Source: Rhea pennata (Eukaryota; Chordata; Aves; Rheiformes; Rheidae). Taken from it: a stretch of 64,000 nucleotides of DNA. How positions within the stretch are numbered: the first letter of the stretch is position 1; every line of letters starts with the position of its first letter. The translations under genes and the position numbers were made by a program. The notes below the pieces were generated by a model, which ran no database searches, was not told the origin of the DNA, and saw only the letters and a program-made list of their open reading frames with translations. Shown here piece by piece: positions 12,301 through 30,800 of the stretch. The DNA is taken from positions 17,937,993-18,001,992 of the forward strand of contig NC_084668.1 in NCBI RefSeq assembly GCF_028389875.1. Reading direction: 5' to 3'.

Positions 12301-15088
12301 ACTCGGAGTTCACCTGGGGACGCAAGGGGCTGTTACGAGCCGGAGCGGGGGCTCCTGGCACCGCCTTCATCAGCCACATCCCCCCTGCTCCTGCTCCCCG
12401 GCAGCCTGGCGCAGCCTCCCTCTTTGCCTCGCACCCCCAAACCCTTCTGCCTCCCCAAAGCCACAGTGGCTAATTCCCTCCCAAGGTGCCCACGCCAAGC
12501 TCACCAGGGGCCCCTTTGGCTGGACCAGGCGCTGGGCACCAAATGCCTCCGTGATGTTGGAGCCTGTGGAAATTACGAGGAGAGGTTGGAGAAGGTCGAG
12601 ACAGGACCCCTATCCTTCTCCTCTTCCATGGAGCACCTGGCCCAAAGTCCACGGTGGCGTAGAGCCCCTGCAGGGTGCCACAGCGTAGCTCATCCGCTTG
12701 TGTGCCGTCAGTGGTGAAAAGCAGCACGTCATCCCCCAGCAGTGCCCGGAAGGTGCCCAGGAGGTGCCGCAGGTAGTTGTAGTCACAGGCGTAGTAACTC
12801 CCATATTCGTTCTCCACCTGTGAGCAGGACACAGGGAAGGACCCAGTACCCCGCACGGGAGGAGGGCTGGAGTCAGGTCCCAACCTGCACCTGGGGTAGC
12901 AGGGTGACATGAGCACCCAGCTTATCCTTCCCTCCTCCAAGGCCCAAGCGGGGCATTAGACATCATGACAGCGTCAAAGAGGTCCTGGGACAGATACTGC
13001 AGCCCCAAGTCCTCATCTACTAGCCCCAGCTCTGCCGGTGCCCCTCAAACCCCAACCTCCTGCCCTACAGCACTGACAGGTATCCTGAGCCCTAGTCCTT
13101 GCAGAGAAACCATGGTCCAGATGACCCAGGGGCTCTGAGAGCGTGCCAGAAGAGGGCAAAGTGTAGGGAATGCAGGTAGCTTTTTAGGGCAAAGCTGAAG
13201 ATGACCCAGAGCAGGACAGAGAGCCAAGTCCCACAGCACCCAACCTGCACACTGATGATGTTCCCCCCATGCTGGTACAGCCGCGGCTTGATCTTGGGTA
13301 GCAGGACATGGAGCCAGGAGTCCACGGCTGCCAGGTAATCTGGGGGCACAGACAGCACCTCAGCCTGACTGCAGGGACCACTCAGCTTCACATGCAACCA
13401 GTGCTGTGAGGATGAGGTTGGGGCAGGGCTGAGAGCAATGGGAAAGTGGAGGTGAAGGAGGAACTACCAGGCTCCCAAAAGAGAGAAGCAGACAAGAGAG
13501 AAGATGGGCATTCTGGGGCTGGTGAGTGCCAAGAGACAGACCAGCAGCAGACAGCAGCATGTGTGGACTAGGACCAGTCTCTCCGGGCACCATTCCAAGG
13601 CTCACCGGGATCGGAGGAGCGCAGGACGATGTCTGGTTTCCACAGCAGCCAGGCAGGCAGGCCACCCTAGAGAAACACCCCACAGTGGGGAGGGAGACAG
13701 AGAAGCTGCTCAGCGATCTCGGAGGCACAGAGCCAAAACACTGGTGATCAACATCAGAGCGGCCCGTGCCTGGTGGGGCTGCAGCCCAAGGTTTACAAGG
13801 CACCAGGGTCAGCAACGCAGCAAGAGGCACCAGCCCCGCTCTGTCAGGCCCCCATGAGGTCATCCCACACGGGACCGGGCTGGTCTGGAGCGGGCTCGGT
13901 GCAGGGCTGGGGCTCACCATCTCCCACTCGGCGCAGATGTAGGGTCCCGGCCGCAGGATCACCAGGAGCCCCAGCTCTGCTGTCAAGTCCAAGAAGGCTT
14001 CCACGTCCCGGTCCCCGGCAAAGTCATAAACCCCCGGCAGCGGCTCGTGGTAGTTCCAGGGGATGTAGCTGGTGGAGAGAGCGATGATGAATGTGGATGG
14101 GTGAAGGACACCTCTAGCAGGGCAGGGAAACATCTCCTCTCCCCTCTGCACAGGCTGGGCCCTCTCCCCCTGCAAAGGATGGGATGGGCTGGGGGTGGCA
14201 CCCAGGGCTAGCCCAGGCTCATGGTGGGGCCAGGGAAGCCCCGGGGGTCCCTGACCCCCCTCTGGCTCAGTAAGGCTGATCCCTGTGATCAGACAAGAAA
14301 ACACCCCTGCCTCTGGGAGGGGTGCGGGACTGAGGGCCCCAGAGCCGCCCGAATGGCTGCAGGGCTCCGCGCGGCCGGGGCTGCCCCGGCACTTACACCT
14401 GCACCGCGCTGAGCCCGCTCAGGTACATCTTGAGGAGACGGTCCCTCCAGGCGGGCCGCGGGACGCGGGCGTAGTGCACGCTGCCCGAGACGTAGCGGAA
14501 AGGGGCGCCGTCCTTCCGGAAGCAGCCGCCGTCATAGTCGATCTGGAAGGAGCGCGCCGGGGCGGACGCCTGCGGGCACAGGGGCAGCGGTCGGGGCCGC
14601 GCACCCTCCCCGAGCCCCGGCTGCCCCGGCTGCCCCGTCTCCCGCTCCCTGGGGACCGGCGCTGGTTCCCGGCGGGGGGGACGCCCCTTGCCCACCCCGG
14701 GGGGATCCCGGGGGTCCTCCCCATCCTCGGCGCACGGATGAGGGCCCGGAGGGAGAGGCAGGGCAGCCACGGCCGCCTCGTGGCACCCCCTTGCTGCTCA
14801 CACCGCGCTGGGGGCATTTTCAGGTGGGGTGCTGGGGACAGGGTGCTGGAGGGCAGGCGAGGGGCCGGGAGAGGCACAGGGGGCTGCAGGAGAGGGGAGC
14901 TGTGGCAGGAGGAGGCAGGGTGCGGGGACACGGAGGAGGAAAGCGGCAGCTCCTGGCGTCACCCCAGCTGGATCCTTCCCAGCGCAGCCCCACCGGCCTC
15001 TCCCGAACTTTCCGCCCGGGCTGGCTTTGCTAACCTGCGCGTGCAGGAGCCCTGCCGTCAGCAGCAGGGCGAGAGCGGGCGGCCCCAT
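9368..15088 (-). CDS. GLB1L: GLB1L, GH35 beta-galactosidase-like protein
   Basis: A glycoside hydrolase family 35 paralogue of lysosomal beta-galactosidase. Exons in coding order: 15035-15088, 14397-14569, 14068-13918, 13666-13606, 13339-13245, 12817-12637, 12563-12505, 12313-12192, 11960-11920, 11546-11428, 11194-11120, 11045-10956, 10788-10675, 10408-10277, 9878-9663, 9586-9368. Phases close perfectly to give 633 aa (human 654). Exon 1 encodes a signal peptide, [18 protein letters not shown]. The TIM barrel carries [16 protein letters not shown]. The acid/base is E182 in VENEYGSY and the nucleophile is E262 in [13 protein letters not shown], so both catalytic residues are present. An N-glycosylation sequon (NIT) follows. 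The C-terminal domain ends with [10 protein letters not shown] and [11 protein letters not shown]. Intron 8 is GC-AG. It shares its 5' region with STK16. Confidence 0.96.
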
Positions 15089-15127
15089 CCCGGCAGCAGC
15101 GGGGACGAGCGGGGACGTAGCCACCAC

Positions 15128-15158
15128 CACGTGAGGGGACGTGGACACCATCACATGA
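15128..15158. promoter_or_regulatory. E-box (CACGTG) and M-box-like TCACATGA upstream of GLB1L
   Basis: CACGTG lies at 15128-15133 and TCACATGA at 15151-15158, 40-70 bp upstream of the GLB1L start codon. Both are core sequences recognised by MiT/TFE factors, which control lysosomal genes. A third site (ACACGTGACC, core 15768-15773) lies between GLB1L and STK16. The link to TFEB control is inference from motif and gene type only. Confidence 0.45.
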
Positions 15159-16103
15159 TCCTTCTCCACAGCTCCGGGCGCTTCTTCCAGGTCCTAAGCT
15201 CAGGCAGCCGGGCAGCGGCGCCGGCGGAGAGGAGCGTGGGAGTCGGACGGGGGCGGCGGGCACGGCCGGCGCCTCGGCCGCCCCGCGCGCGCCCGAAGCG
15301 TGGCCAGCCTTGCGCTGCCTGCGTCAGTGCCACACGTCACCCCGACCGCTGCTGGGCATGGGGCGCAGGCAGCACCCCACAGCCAGCACGGGCTGGCTGA
15401 TAGGCTTCCAGTGCCCCCCCCTCCAGCCTTACTGGGAGCAGTACTGGGCACTGCTGAGCCTCACAGGGGACCCCAAAGGGTGCCTGGTGTGGGGTGGACA
15501 GGGAGGGGGGTGGGGGAGCAGGGCATCTCTCCAGGCCCTCCAGGGAAAGAGAGGGTACTGGGACGTAACGGTGGAGCCTGGTGCCAGCCCGATCAGTGCG
15601 ACGGGGAGACACCACAGCCTCGGCACGGGGCGAGACAGCGAGACAGCCCCTGGCTTCAGTGGTGCAGCAGCGAAGCTGAGCCCTGCCAGGATGCTCTCCA
15701 GAGCATCCCTACAAAATCACGCCTCCAGCATCACCCCAAGACCATTTCTATCGACAGTCCCTGCACACACGTGACCCCGGGCCGTGCCAGCTGGAGGAGC
15801 ACCAGCACCGGGGACCAGCCGGGAGGCTGCCGGGGCCCGCTGCCAGCGCAGCAGCTCCTCGCGGCCGGGACCTTCCGCAGGGCGGTGCCGGCGGCAGAGC
15901 GCGACGGGCAGGCCAGGTGCGAGGGGCTGGGCCCCGCCGCGCCCCCCCGGGCACGGGGGCGTCCCTCACCAGGCGGAGCTCCGCTCCCGGGAGCCCGCGA
16001 AGCCGGGCGCCGCCGCCTGCCTCTGCCGCCTCTGCCGCCGCCGCCGCCGCCGCCGCGCCCGACGGCTCGCGGCGGGGGCAGCCCGGGGAGCCGGCCCGGC
16101 TCG

Positions 16104-16189
16104 GCCCCGCCCCCTCCGCGGAGCCCCGCCTCCTCCGCGGAGCCCCGCCCCCTCCGCGGAGCCCCGCCCCCTCCGCGGAGCCCCGCCCC
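16104..16189. repeat. 19-bp tandem repeat of GC boxes in the STK16 promoter
   Basis: Four and a half near-perfect copies of the 19-mer gccccgccccctccgcgga run from 16104 to 16189 and end 45 bp before the STK16 start codon. Each copy carries an Sp1/KLF-type box (CCCCGCCCC). One copy has a C-to-T change. Confidence 0.9.
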
Positions 16190-16233
16190 GGCGGTTGCCG
16201 GGCGATGACGCGCGATGACGCGGCGGGCGGACG

Positions 16234-18263
16234 ATGGGGCAGGCGCTGTGCGTCTGCTCGCGCGGCACCGTCAGCGTGGGGGGCGCGCGCTACCTGCTGC
16301 TCCACCGCCTCGCCGAGGGGTCAGCGCCGCGCGCGGGGGGGAGCGCGCGCGGGGGCGACGGGGCAGGGAGCGGAGCGCGCGCGGGGGGCGGCGCGCGGGG
16401 CCGTGACGGGGCGGGGGGGGGAGTGGGCGGACGTGCGCGTGACCGCGGGGAGCATGCACCAGCCCGGGGGCTGCCGGTGCACCGGGGAGAAGGGGGGTGC
16501 CCGGGCCCGGGGGGGGGATGCCCGTATGCCCGTGCCCGGGGGATGCTCGTGCCCGGAGGGGGGGGGATGCTCGTGCCCGGGGGGGGTTGCCCGTATGCCC
16601 GTGCCCGGGGGATGCTCGTACCCGGAGAGGGGGGGGATGCTCGTGCCCGGGGGATGCTCGTGCCCGGGGGGGGATGCTCATGCCCAGGGCGATGCTCGTG
16701 CCCCGGGGGGGGTTGCCCGCATGCCCGTGCCCGGGGGATGCTCGTACCTGGAGAGGGGGGGATACTCGTGCCCCGGGGGGGGGATGCCCGCGGTGGGGGT
16801 ACAGACACCCCGAGGCACCCCCGCTGCTCCCCATCATCAAGCCCAGCCTGGCTGCGCGAGCCCCGCTCCCCGCGCCGCCCCTCCGGCCTCCCCCCCAGCC
16901 CCGCGGAGGGGTGCCGGGTCCGGCCCGCGGCTGCGGGGGGACGCCTGTCCCACAGCGCGCTCGGCTCCGCGCAGGGGCTTCAGCTACGTGGACCTGGTAG
17001 AGGGGCTGCGGGATGGGCGCTTCTACGCCCTGAAGCGCATCCTGTGCCACGACAAGGAGGACCGCCGGGCTGCCCTGCGCGAGGTGGAGATGCACGGCCT
17101 CTTCGAGCACCCCAACATCCTGCGCCTCGAGGCCCACTGCCTGGTGGAGAAGGGCGCCAAGCACGAGGCCTGGCTCCTGCTGCCCTACGTGCAGGTGAGG
17201 TGGGGCGGCGGGGCGAGCGGGCGGCCGCCGGGGCCCGGCCCGCGCGGCAGCCAGAGCAGCGGCCACCCCGCTGCCCGCGCCTTTTCCAGGGAGGGACCCT
17301 GTGGAGCGAGGTGGAAGCGCTGCGAGGCAGAGGGGCCTCCATGCCGGAGCGGCGGATCCTCCGCATCCTGCGCGGCATCTGCCGCGGGCTGCAGGCCATC
17401 CATGGCAAGGGCTACGCTCACAGGTGGGGGGGCCGGGCGCTGGGGGGCTGGCGGCGGGGCAGGGCCCGGCGAGCTCTCCGTGACCCGCGTCCCCCCGGCC
17501 AGGGACCTCAAACCCACCAACGTGCTGCTGGATGAGGACGACCGGGCCGTGCTGATGGACCTGGGCTCCATGAACCAGGCCCGCATCGAGGTCAACAGCT
17601 CGCGGGAGGCCATGGCCGTGCAGGTGGGACGCTGCCCGGTCCCCCTGCCCCCCACGACCGGGGCTCTTGGGGGCGGGGGGGGGGGGGGGACACGCCACCG
17701 CAGCTGCTCCCGGGCCCGGCGCCTCCTCGCCGCGCTCAGCCTCCCGCTCTGCCTCTGCGCAGGACTGGGCCGCCCAGCGCTGCACCATCTCCTACCGGGC
17801 CCCCGAGCTCTTCGCGGTGCAGAGCCAGTGCGTCATAGACGAGCGCACCGATATCTGGGTAAGCGCGGGGCGCCGGGGCCACCGCCTGGGCCGCCGCCGT
17901 GGGGCAGCCCTCACCCTGCCCCGCTTCAGTCCCTAGGCTGCGTGCTGTACTGCATGATGTTCGGCGAGGGCCCCTTCGACGCCGTCTTCCAGAAGGGCGA
18001 CAGCGTGGCCCTGGCGGTGCAGAACCCCGTCGCCGTGCCCCCCGACTGCAGGTGAGGGGCCGGGCAGGGCGGCCCGGCTCGCCCCGCGGCGCCGCGCTGA
18101 GCCCCGCCGCCCTCTTCCCCGCAGGTATTCGGCTGCCCTGCGCCGCCTGCTCTCCTCCATGCTGACGGTGAACCCCCAGGAGCGGCCCCACATAGTCAAC
18201 GTCCTCGACCAGCTGGAGGGGCTGGAGCAGACGCCAGCGGGCCACGACACCACGCAGATGTGA
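16234..18263 (+). CDS. STK16: STK16, myristoylated/palmitoylated Ser/Thr kinase (NAK family)
   Basis: A Golgi- and membrane-associated kinase of the Numb-associated kinase family. Exons: 16234-16319, 16975-17194, 17290-17423, 17503-17623, 17763-17858, 17930-18051, 18125-18263. All phases fit and the product is 305 aa, the same length as human STK16. The N-terminus MGQALCVCSRG has the myristoylated G2 and palmitoylated C6/C8. The ATP lysine is K49 (FYALKRIL), the catalytic loop is AHRDLKPTNVLL, and the metal-binding triad is DLG rather than DFG (LMDLGSMNQ), as in the mammalian enzyme. The activation segment is followed by CTISYRAPELF. The intron 1 donor (GTCAGC) is weak and opens straight into a G-rich minisatellite. 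The start lies just after the promoter array. Confidence 0.96.
16496..16796. repeat. G-rich minisatellite in STK16 intron 1
   Basis: About ten imperfect copies of a module close to atgctcgtgcccgggggg, alternating with a longer version that reads gcccgtatgcccgtgcccgg. Runs of 6-8 G interrupt the units, which are 19-33 bp long. It fills much of the 655-bp intron and leaves long open frames without coding meaning. Confidence 0.8.
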
Positions 18264-19670
18264 GCGCGGCCCTGCGGCGAGGGGCGCGTGCCCGGGCAGA
18301 GCCCGTGGGAAAGCCCCGACCCTCGCCCGGCGGCGAAGGGAGCTGTTTGGAAAGGGATTTTTGCACTCGGCGTGGAGCTGCTCCTGTGGTGGAGATGCAG
18401 TGGAGCTGGAGTGTCGCTGCCAGCGTGCCCCAAGCGTGCGCGGACCGGGGCAAAGCCCTGGGGCTGGGTACGCGAGAGCTGCTGCTGAGCACCGGGGCCC
18501 CGCGCCTCTAGCGGGGTCGCTCCCGGCTGGAGGCAGCCGTGTGCCTCCGCACAGCGGTTGGGGGGCAAAGCTGCCCTCCGGGGCCCAACTTTATGCTGGA
18601 ACGAGGCAAGGGGCAGGCGTGACCCGGATCCTGCTCCCAGCCCCGACGTTGCCTTGTGTTTTGAGTAAAAATGCTCTTGTGGACGTGTGGTTGGAGTCCC
18701 TGAGCGCGGGGAGGAGAGCCCCGCTGGGGCGTGCGGAGCAGGGCCCTTCCCAGGCTGAGCAGCCGTCCGTGCCCTGCAGCCAAGTGCTGCCCGAGGGGAA
18801 GGGCGGCAGAGGACAGCCCCTGCGGGTCGGTGCAGCCGGAGCACGAGCGGGGAGAGTTGAGCTGTGGCCTGAGGGCGCCTGGTAAGAGCGAGCACAGACA
18901 GCGTTGCAGCTGGAGCCGGGCCTTGCTGCCAGCCCCTCCAAGCCAGGGCTCAGCGCAGGGCCAAAGCGGCACGCGTGCAGGGCGGCAGCGCGGGGCCAAG
19001 CGATGGCAGGCAGGGCCCGCGGCACGGAGCTGACGAAGCAGCGCCTGCGCCGAGGGAGGGGGCAGCTGCCCTGTGCGCAAGGAAAGCCCTGGGGCAGCAC
19101 CCGCTGCATCAGCTCTGGCTCCTGGGAACAGCCCCCACCCCGGCCGAGCGGCCACCCCTTCTCCAGGGGGCTCACCCGGATGGCACGGAGCAGTCTGACT
19201 GCCCACGGCAGAGGGAGACAAAAAAAAAGATGCAGACGGATGGTTTCACAGGGAGCGTTCCCCTCGTTTAATCCTCTCACCGCAACACAGCAGTAAAGCG
19301 GACACCGCGATTCATGCCGTGCGGGATGCCCTGTCCGGGCTGCACCCCAACGCACCGCAGAGGCCTGGTATGCCCCCGTGCCCCCAGTGCTGAGCCCCAG
19401 AGGTGGGGGCAGAGGGGCCAGGCTGCTCCCCCCCACCCCCTCCCAGTTTCAGCAAAGCTCACCAGCCCTGACACCGCACGCAGGGGAACTCCTGGCTACT
19501 GCAGATTTTTTCCTGCTTAGGCTACATCTGCTCCTGGGGGTTGCAGGATACAGAGCAGAGATGTAACATCTACCACACAGGGAAGCAGTGCCCACCCCTG
19601 CCTGGGCCAGTGAGCAGCATGGGATGTGTGCCATAGCCATGGGTGCCCTGGGATTGGACCCAGAGGCTCT
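18264..19670. other. STK16 3' UTR and spacer to the tubulin cluster
   Basis: No gene was recognised here. An AGTAAA variant polyadenylation hexamer at 18664-18669, followed by a GT-rich stretch, may end STK16. Sequence around 18808-18990 resembles 25178-25370 downstream of the second tubulin copy, so it belongs to the tandem duplication. Confidence 0.55.
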
Positions 19671-19824
19671 TACCTGTGCAGGGAGCAAGCTGGAGCTGGA
19701 GCAGAGCACGCTAGGAGGAAGCATAGCAGCAACAGCAGCAGAGCTGAAGCACTCACCACACACCTGACCTGGCAAGAAACCAATAGAGCTTGGGGGTTAG
19801 TGGGAGACACGGAGACTCAGACTG

Positions 19825-19830
19825 TTTATT
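19825..19830 (-). terminator. Polyadenylation signal of TUBA4A copy 1
   Basis: Minus-strand AATAAA 60 bp after the stop codon. The same hexamer sits at the same distance in copy 2. Confidence 0.8.
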
Positions 19831-19889
19831 GCCAAGGATTTGTGCAGTTAACACGCAAAAAGGAGGAAGGTCCTTTGGGCAGGGCGTCT

Positions 19890-23700
<3,811 letters not shown>

Positions 23701-23784
23701 GCTGCGGCGGTGGCGGGTCCGGGCTCTGCCGGCGGCTCGGTGCGGCGGGACTCGGTGCGGAGCTGCGGCTGCGGCAAGCCCCGC

Positions 23785-23860
23785 CGCAGCGTCCTCTTAT
23801 AAGGGGGAGGGGCCTGAAGCCGCCACGCCCCCTCATTTGGGTACATTTGCATGCGAGGCG
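23785..23860 (-). promoter_or_regulatory. TATA box and octamer promoter of TUBA4A copy 1
   Basis: On the minus strand a TATAAG box (23796-23801) lies about 100 bp upstream of the start codon, and an octamer ATTTGCAT (plus-strand reading, 23845-23852) lies about 45 bp further upstream, with GC boxes between. The same order and spacing occur in copy 2, which supports function. Confidence 0.75.
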
Positions 23861-23869
23861 GGAGCATCC

Positions 23870-25755
23870 CCCGGGGGGAGCGCGCGGGACGGTCCGCAGC
23901 CGCCTTTGGGGTGTCCCCCCGTGCAGGGCACCCCTAGGCGCTCCAGAGCTTTTCCCAGGCCCCTCTCCATGCCCTGCCGGGAGGGCCAGGCCCTCCCCAC
24001 AGCCCAGGGGCACCCAGCCGGGCTGCGAGGAACACACTGGCCTCAAACCCTCAGGACAGCACTCAGCCACCAGGATGGGGCAGGAGTGGGAACAGCAGCC
24101 CCCACTTTGCTCTGATACCACCTTCCCCTCACTGCAGGCTCGACTGGGACCTAGTGACCCCCAAAGCCTCCAAGACCTGGACCTCTAGAGTATAAAAACG
24201 AAGAGAAACAGATTAGAGACATGGACCAGGCTCTGGAAACAGAGGTGCTCCCCAACCTACCTTCATCACCTCAGCATTTCAGGTACAAAGGGCTGCCCTT
24301 CCCTCCGGTGGGGACTGGCAGGCAATGCCAGGCACCTCTGTGAGCCTGCAGAACGGCAGGGCAGAAGCGTGGGGTGTGGGACTGGCACAGAGAGGTCATT
24401 GCAGCCGGTTCACTGTTACCTGAATGACTCCTTGGGCCAATACTCAGAGAAACCGTTCTGTTTGGGGCCTCGCTACTGCAGCCCGCCTCATCGAGGCCAG
24501 GACTGGTCCTGCTGCTGAGGATGATGCATGAACCACCTGCCTGGCTCCCCAGCAGAGAGTGAAGAGAGCCCAGCACTCAGACCTTGCACACTGAGCACAC
24601 AGCAGGGAGCAGGCTCTGTCCTTGCTAATGGGATACCATCTCAGTGTTCCCTGCCCATGGAGATGGGGGTTTCTTTCTGCTACCCAGGAGCGTGCAAGTG
24701 CCTTGGCATGCCAGGAGGAACTGTCATGTCCCCTCTCCCCTGCAGTGGGGTCTAGCTCAGAGGTGCAGGCTAATCTTTAGAAAATAAGGAGTTGTACACA
24801 ATTATAACTCTTACATGCTTTTGGCAGCAGTCAGGTCTATCTGAAGATACAGGGAGAGGCAATTCTGGTGTGGGATCGCTCCCAGAGCAGCAGCGCACTT
24901 CTCAGCCCCACTCAGACCTCTGTAAAGGAAGTGTTCAGAGCAGTGCCCAGCATAAGGGGCAGCACATCCTGCCCTGTCCCAGCAGCAGATATTGCTCAGC
25001 CTAAGTCCAGGACTCTGGTCACTGGCACGCGGAACACTGTCAGGAGCCCTGGAGCTGCCCTGCGCCAGCCAGGGGCAGACAACTGCCTGGCCATGGTCCA
25101 GGAAACAGCAAGCCCTAGTGCTGGCTCACACTTTCCCCTACAGCTGACGCTGATGCATGCCGGGAAGGGGAGGAGGGCAACAGAGGACAGCCCCTGCAGG
25201 TCAATATAACCAGAGCATTAGTGTTAAGCAGGGAAAGTTAATCTCTGGCCTCAGCCCACTGGATATGAGTTAAAAAACAAATCTCCTGTTTACAACTGGA
25301 ACTGCAGTTCAGCCCCCTCAAAGCCTGGGCAGCGCAGGGAGAGGTCTCTGCATGGGGCAACACAGCATGAGGCAAGTGGCTTAGCAGGGTATCAGGCGCA
25401 GGCAGAGCCAGGCTGGGGGGCCTCTGGGCAGGGGACCTCATGTATGAGGGAAGGGCTCACAGTAACACACATCATGCCCTGACAAACAGCAGCAGGCCTT
25501 GGGGACAGGGAACAGACTCCCCTCTTTCCACGGTGGGGAGAAAGGGAGCTGCTCCATCAAGAAATATCAGCCCTTGAAAGTCACCATAGGAGAGGCAGAA
25601 AAATTGCACAAGTCATCAGGAGGTCCTTCCAACCCCTTTTATACCAGCTCCAGCAGGAGAGTAGGCAATGGCCAGGATACCTGTACCCTTCCAATGCCTC
25701 CTCTCCACTACAGTTCAGCCTCTTTGTGCACCTTCCTGGTATCCATTCACAGAGA
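23870..25755. other. Spacer between the two TUBA4A copies
   Basis: Nearly 1.9 kb with no recognisable gene. The right part (from about 25170) is the diverged downstream flank of the second duplication unit. Confidence 0.6.
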
Positions 25756-25758
25756 CCA

Positions 25759-25897
25759 GGCAGGTTTAGCCCAGTTGGTAGAGCGTGGTGCTACTAATGC
25801 CAAGGTTGCGGGTTCAGTCCCCATATGGGCCATGCTGAGGGTTGGACTAGATGATCTCCAGAGGTCCCTTCTAACCTTATCATTCTATAATTTTATG
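25759..25897 (+). mobile_element. tRNA-Ile-derived SINE with CR1-type 3' tail
   Basis: The 5' part follows a tRNA-Ile gene: A-box-like tagcccagttggtaga near 25767, then gagcgtggtgcta, and a B-box-like gggttcagtcccc near 25809. It ends as gggcca. The 3' part (gggttggactagatgatctc, then aggtccctt) and a degenerate ATTCTAT-type end match the 3' end of CR1 LINEs. This composite resembles avian SINEs of the TguSINE1 kind, mobilised by CR1. A few changes and the lack of an intact anticodon arm show it is not a working tRNA gene. No clear target-site duplication was found. Confidence 0.85.
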
Positions 25898-26180
25898 GAA
25901 ACTATTGTGTCCCATCACACTATGCAAAATATTCAGGACTTCTCCTGATCTCTTCGCTGGGCAGGTTTGGGCACTTTCTCAGAGCATGCTATGTGCCCTG
26001 TCCATATTCCTGAGATGTCGGACTCTTACCTGTGCAGGGAGCAAGCTGGAGCTGGAGCAGAGCACGCTAGGAGGAAGCATAGCAGCAACAGCAGCAGAGC
26101 TGAAGCACTCACCACACACCTGACCTGGCAAGAAACCAATAGAGCTTGGGGGTTAGTGGGAGACACGGAGACTCAGACTG

Positions 26181-26186
26181 TTTATT
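26181..26186 (-). terminator. Polyadenylation signal of TUBA4A copy 2
   Basis: Minus-strand AATAAA 60 bp after the stop codon, identical in context to copy 1. Confidence 0.8.
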
Positions 26187-26245
26187 GCCAAGGATTTGTG
26201 CAGTTAACACGCAAAAAGGAGGAAGGTCCTTTGGGCAGGGCGTCT

Positions 26246-30654
<4,409 letters not shown>

Positions 30655-30724
30655 GCTGCCGCGGCACGACCCGCTCCTCCGCGCCGACGCTGCCACCGCT
30701 CCGCGCCGACGCTGCCCCAGCCCC

Positions 30725-30800
30725 GCCGCCGCCTTATAGCGGGGGCGGCACCGCGCGCCCCGCCCCGCCCCGCTACTTTGCATACATTTGCATAGAAGGG
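30725..30800 (-). promoter_or_regulatory. TATA box and octamer promoter of TUBA4A copy 2
   Basis: Minus-strand CTATAAGG (30732-30739) about 80 bp upstream of the ATG, and octamer ATTTGCAT (plus reading, 30786-30793) with a second half-like CTTTGCAT at 30776-30783. Several CCCCGCCCC boxes lie between. Layout matches copy 1. Confidence 0.75.

Larger units (their letters stand above)
15089..16233. promoter_or_regulatory. Shared head-to-head promoter region of GLB1L and STK16
   Basis: The 1.1 kb between the two divergent start codons is a CpG island, densest at 15830-16233. It holds a CCG-trinucleotide run at 16025-16056, a 19-bp tandem array of GC boxes directly upstream of STK16, and the E-boxes described separately. 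No TATA box was seen. The same divergent arrangement is known in mammals. Confidence 0.7.

Noticed and set aside
15917-18055. A 712-codon plus-strand frame and large opposing frames over STK16
   Set aside because: They read through introns, the promoter array and the intronic minisatellite. True STK16 exons in other frame segments give a perfect 305-aa kinase.
25759-25835. Possible tRNA-Ile gene
   Set aside because: A and B boxes are present, but the anticodon arm and acceptor stem are degraded and a CR1-type tail follows directly, so it is a SINE.
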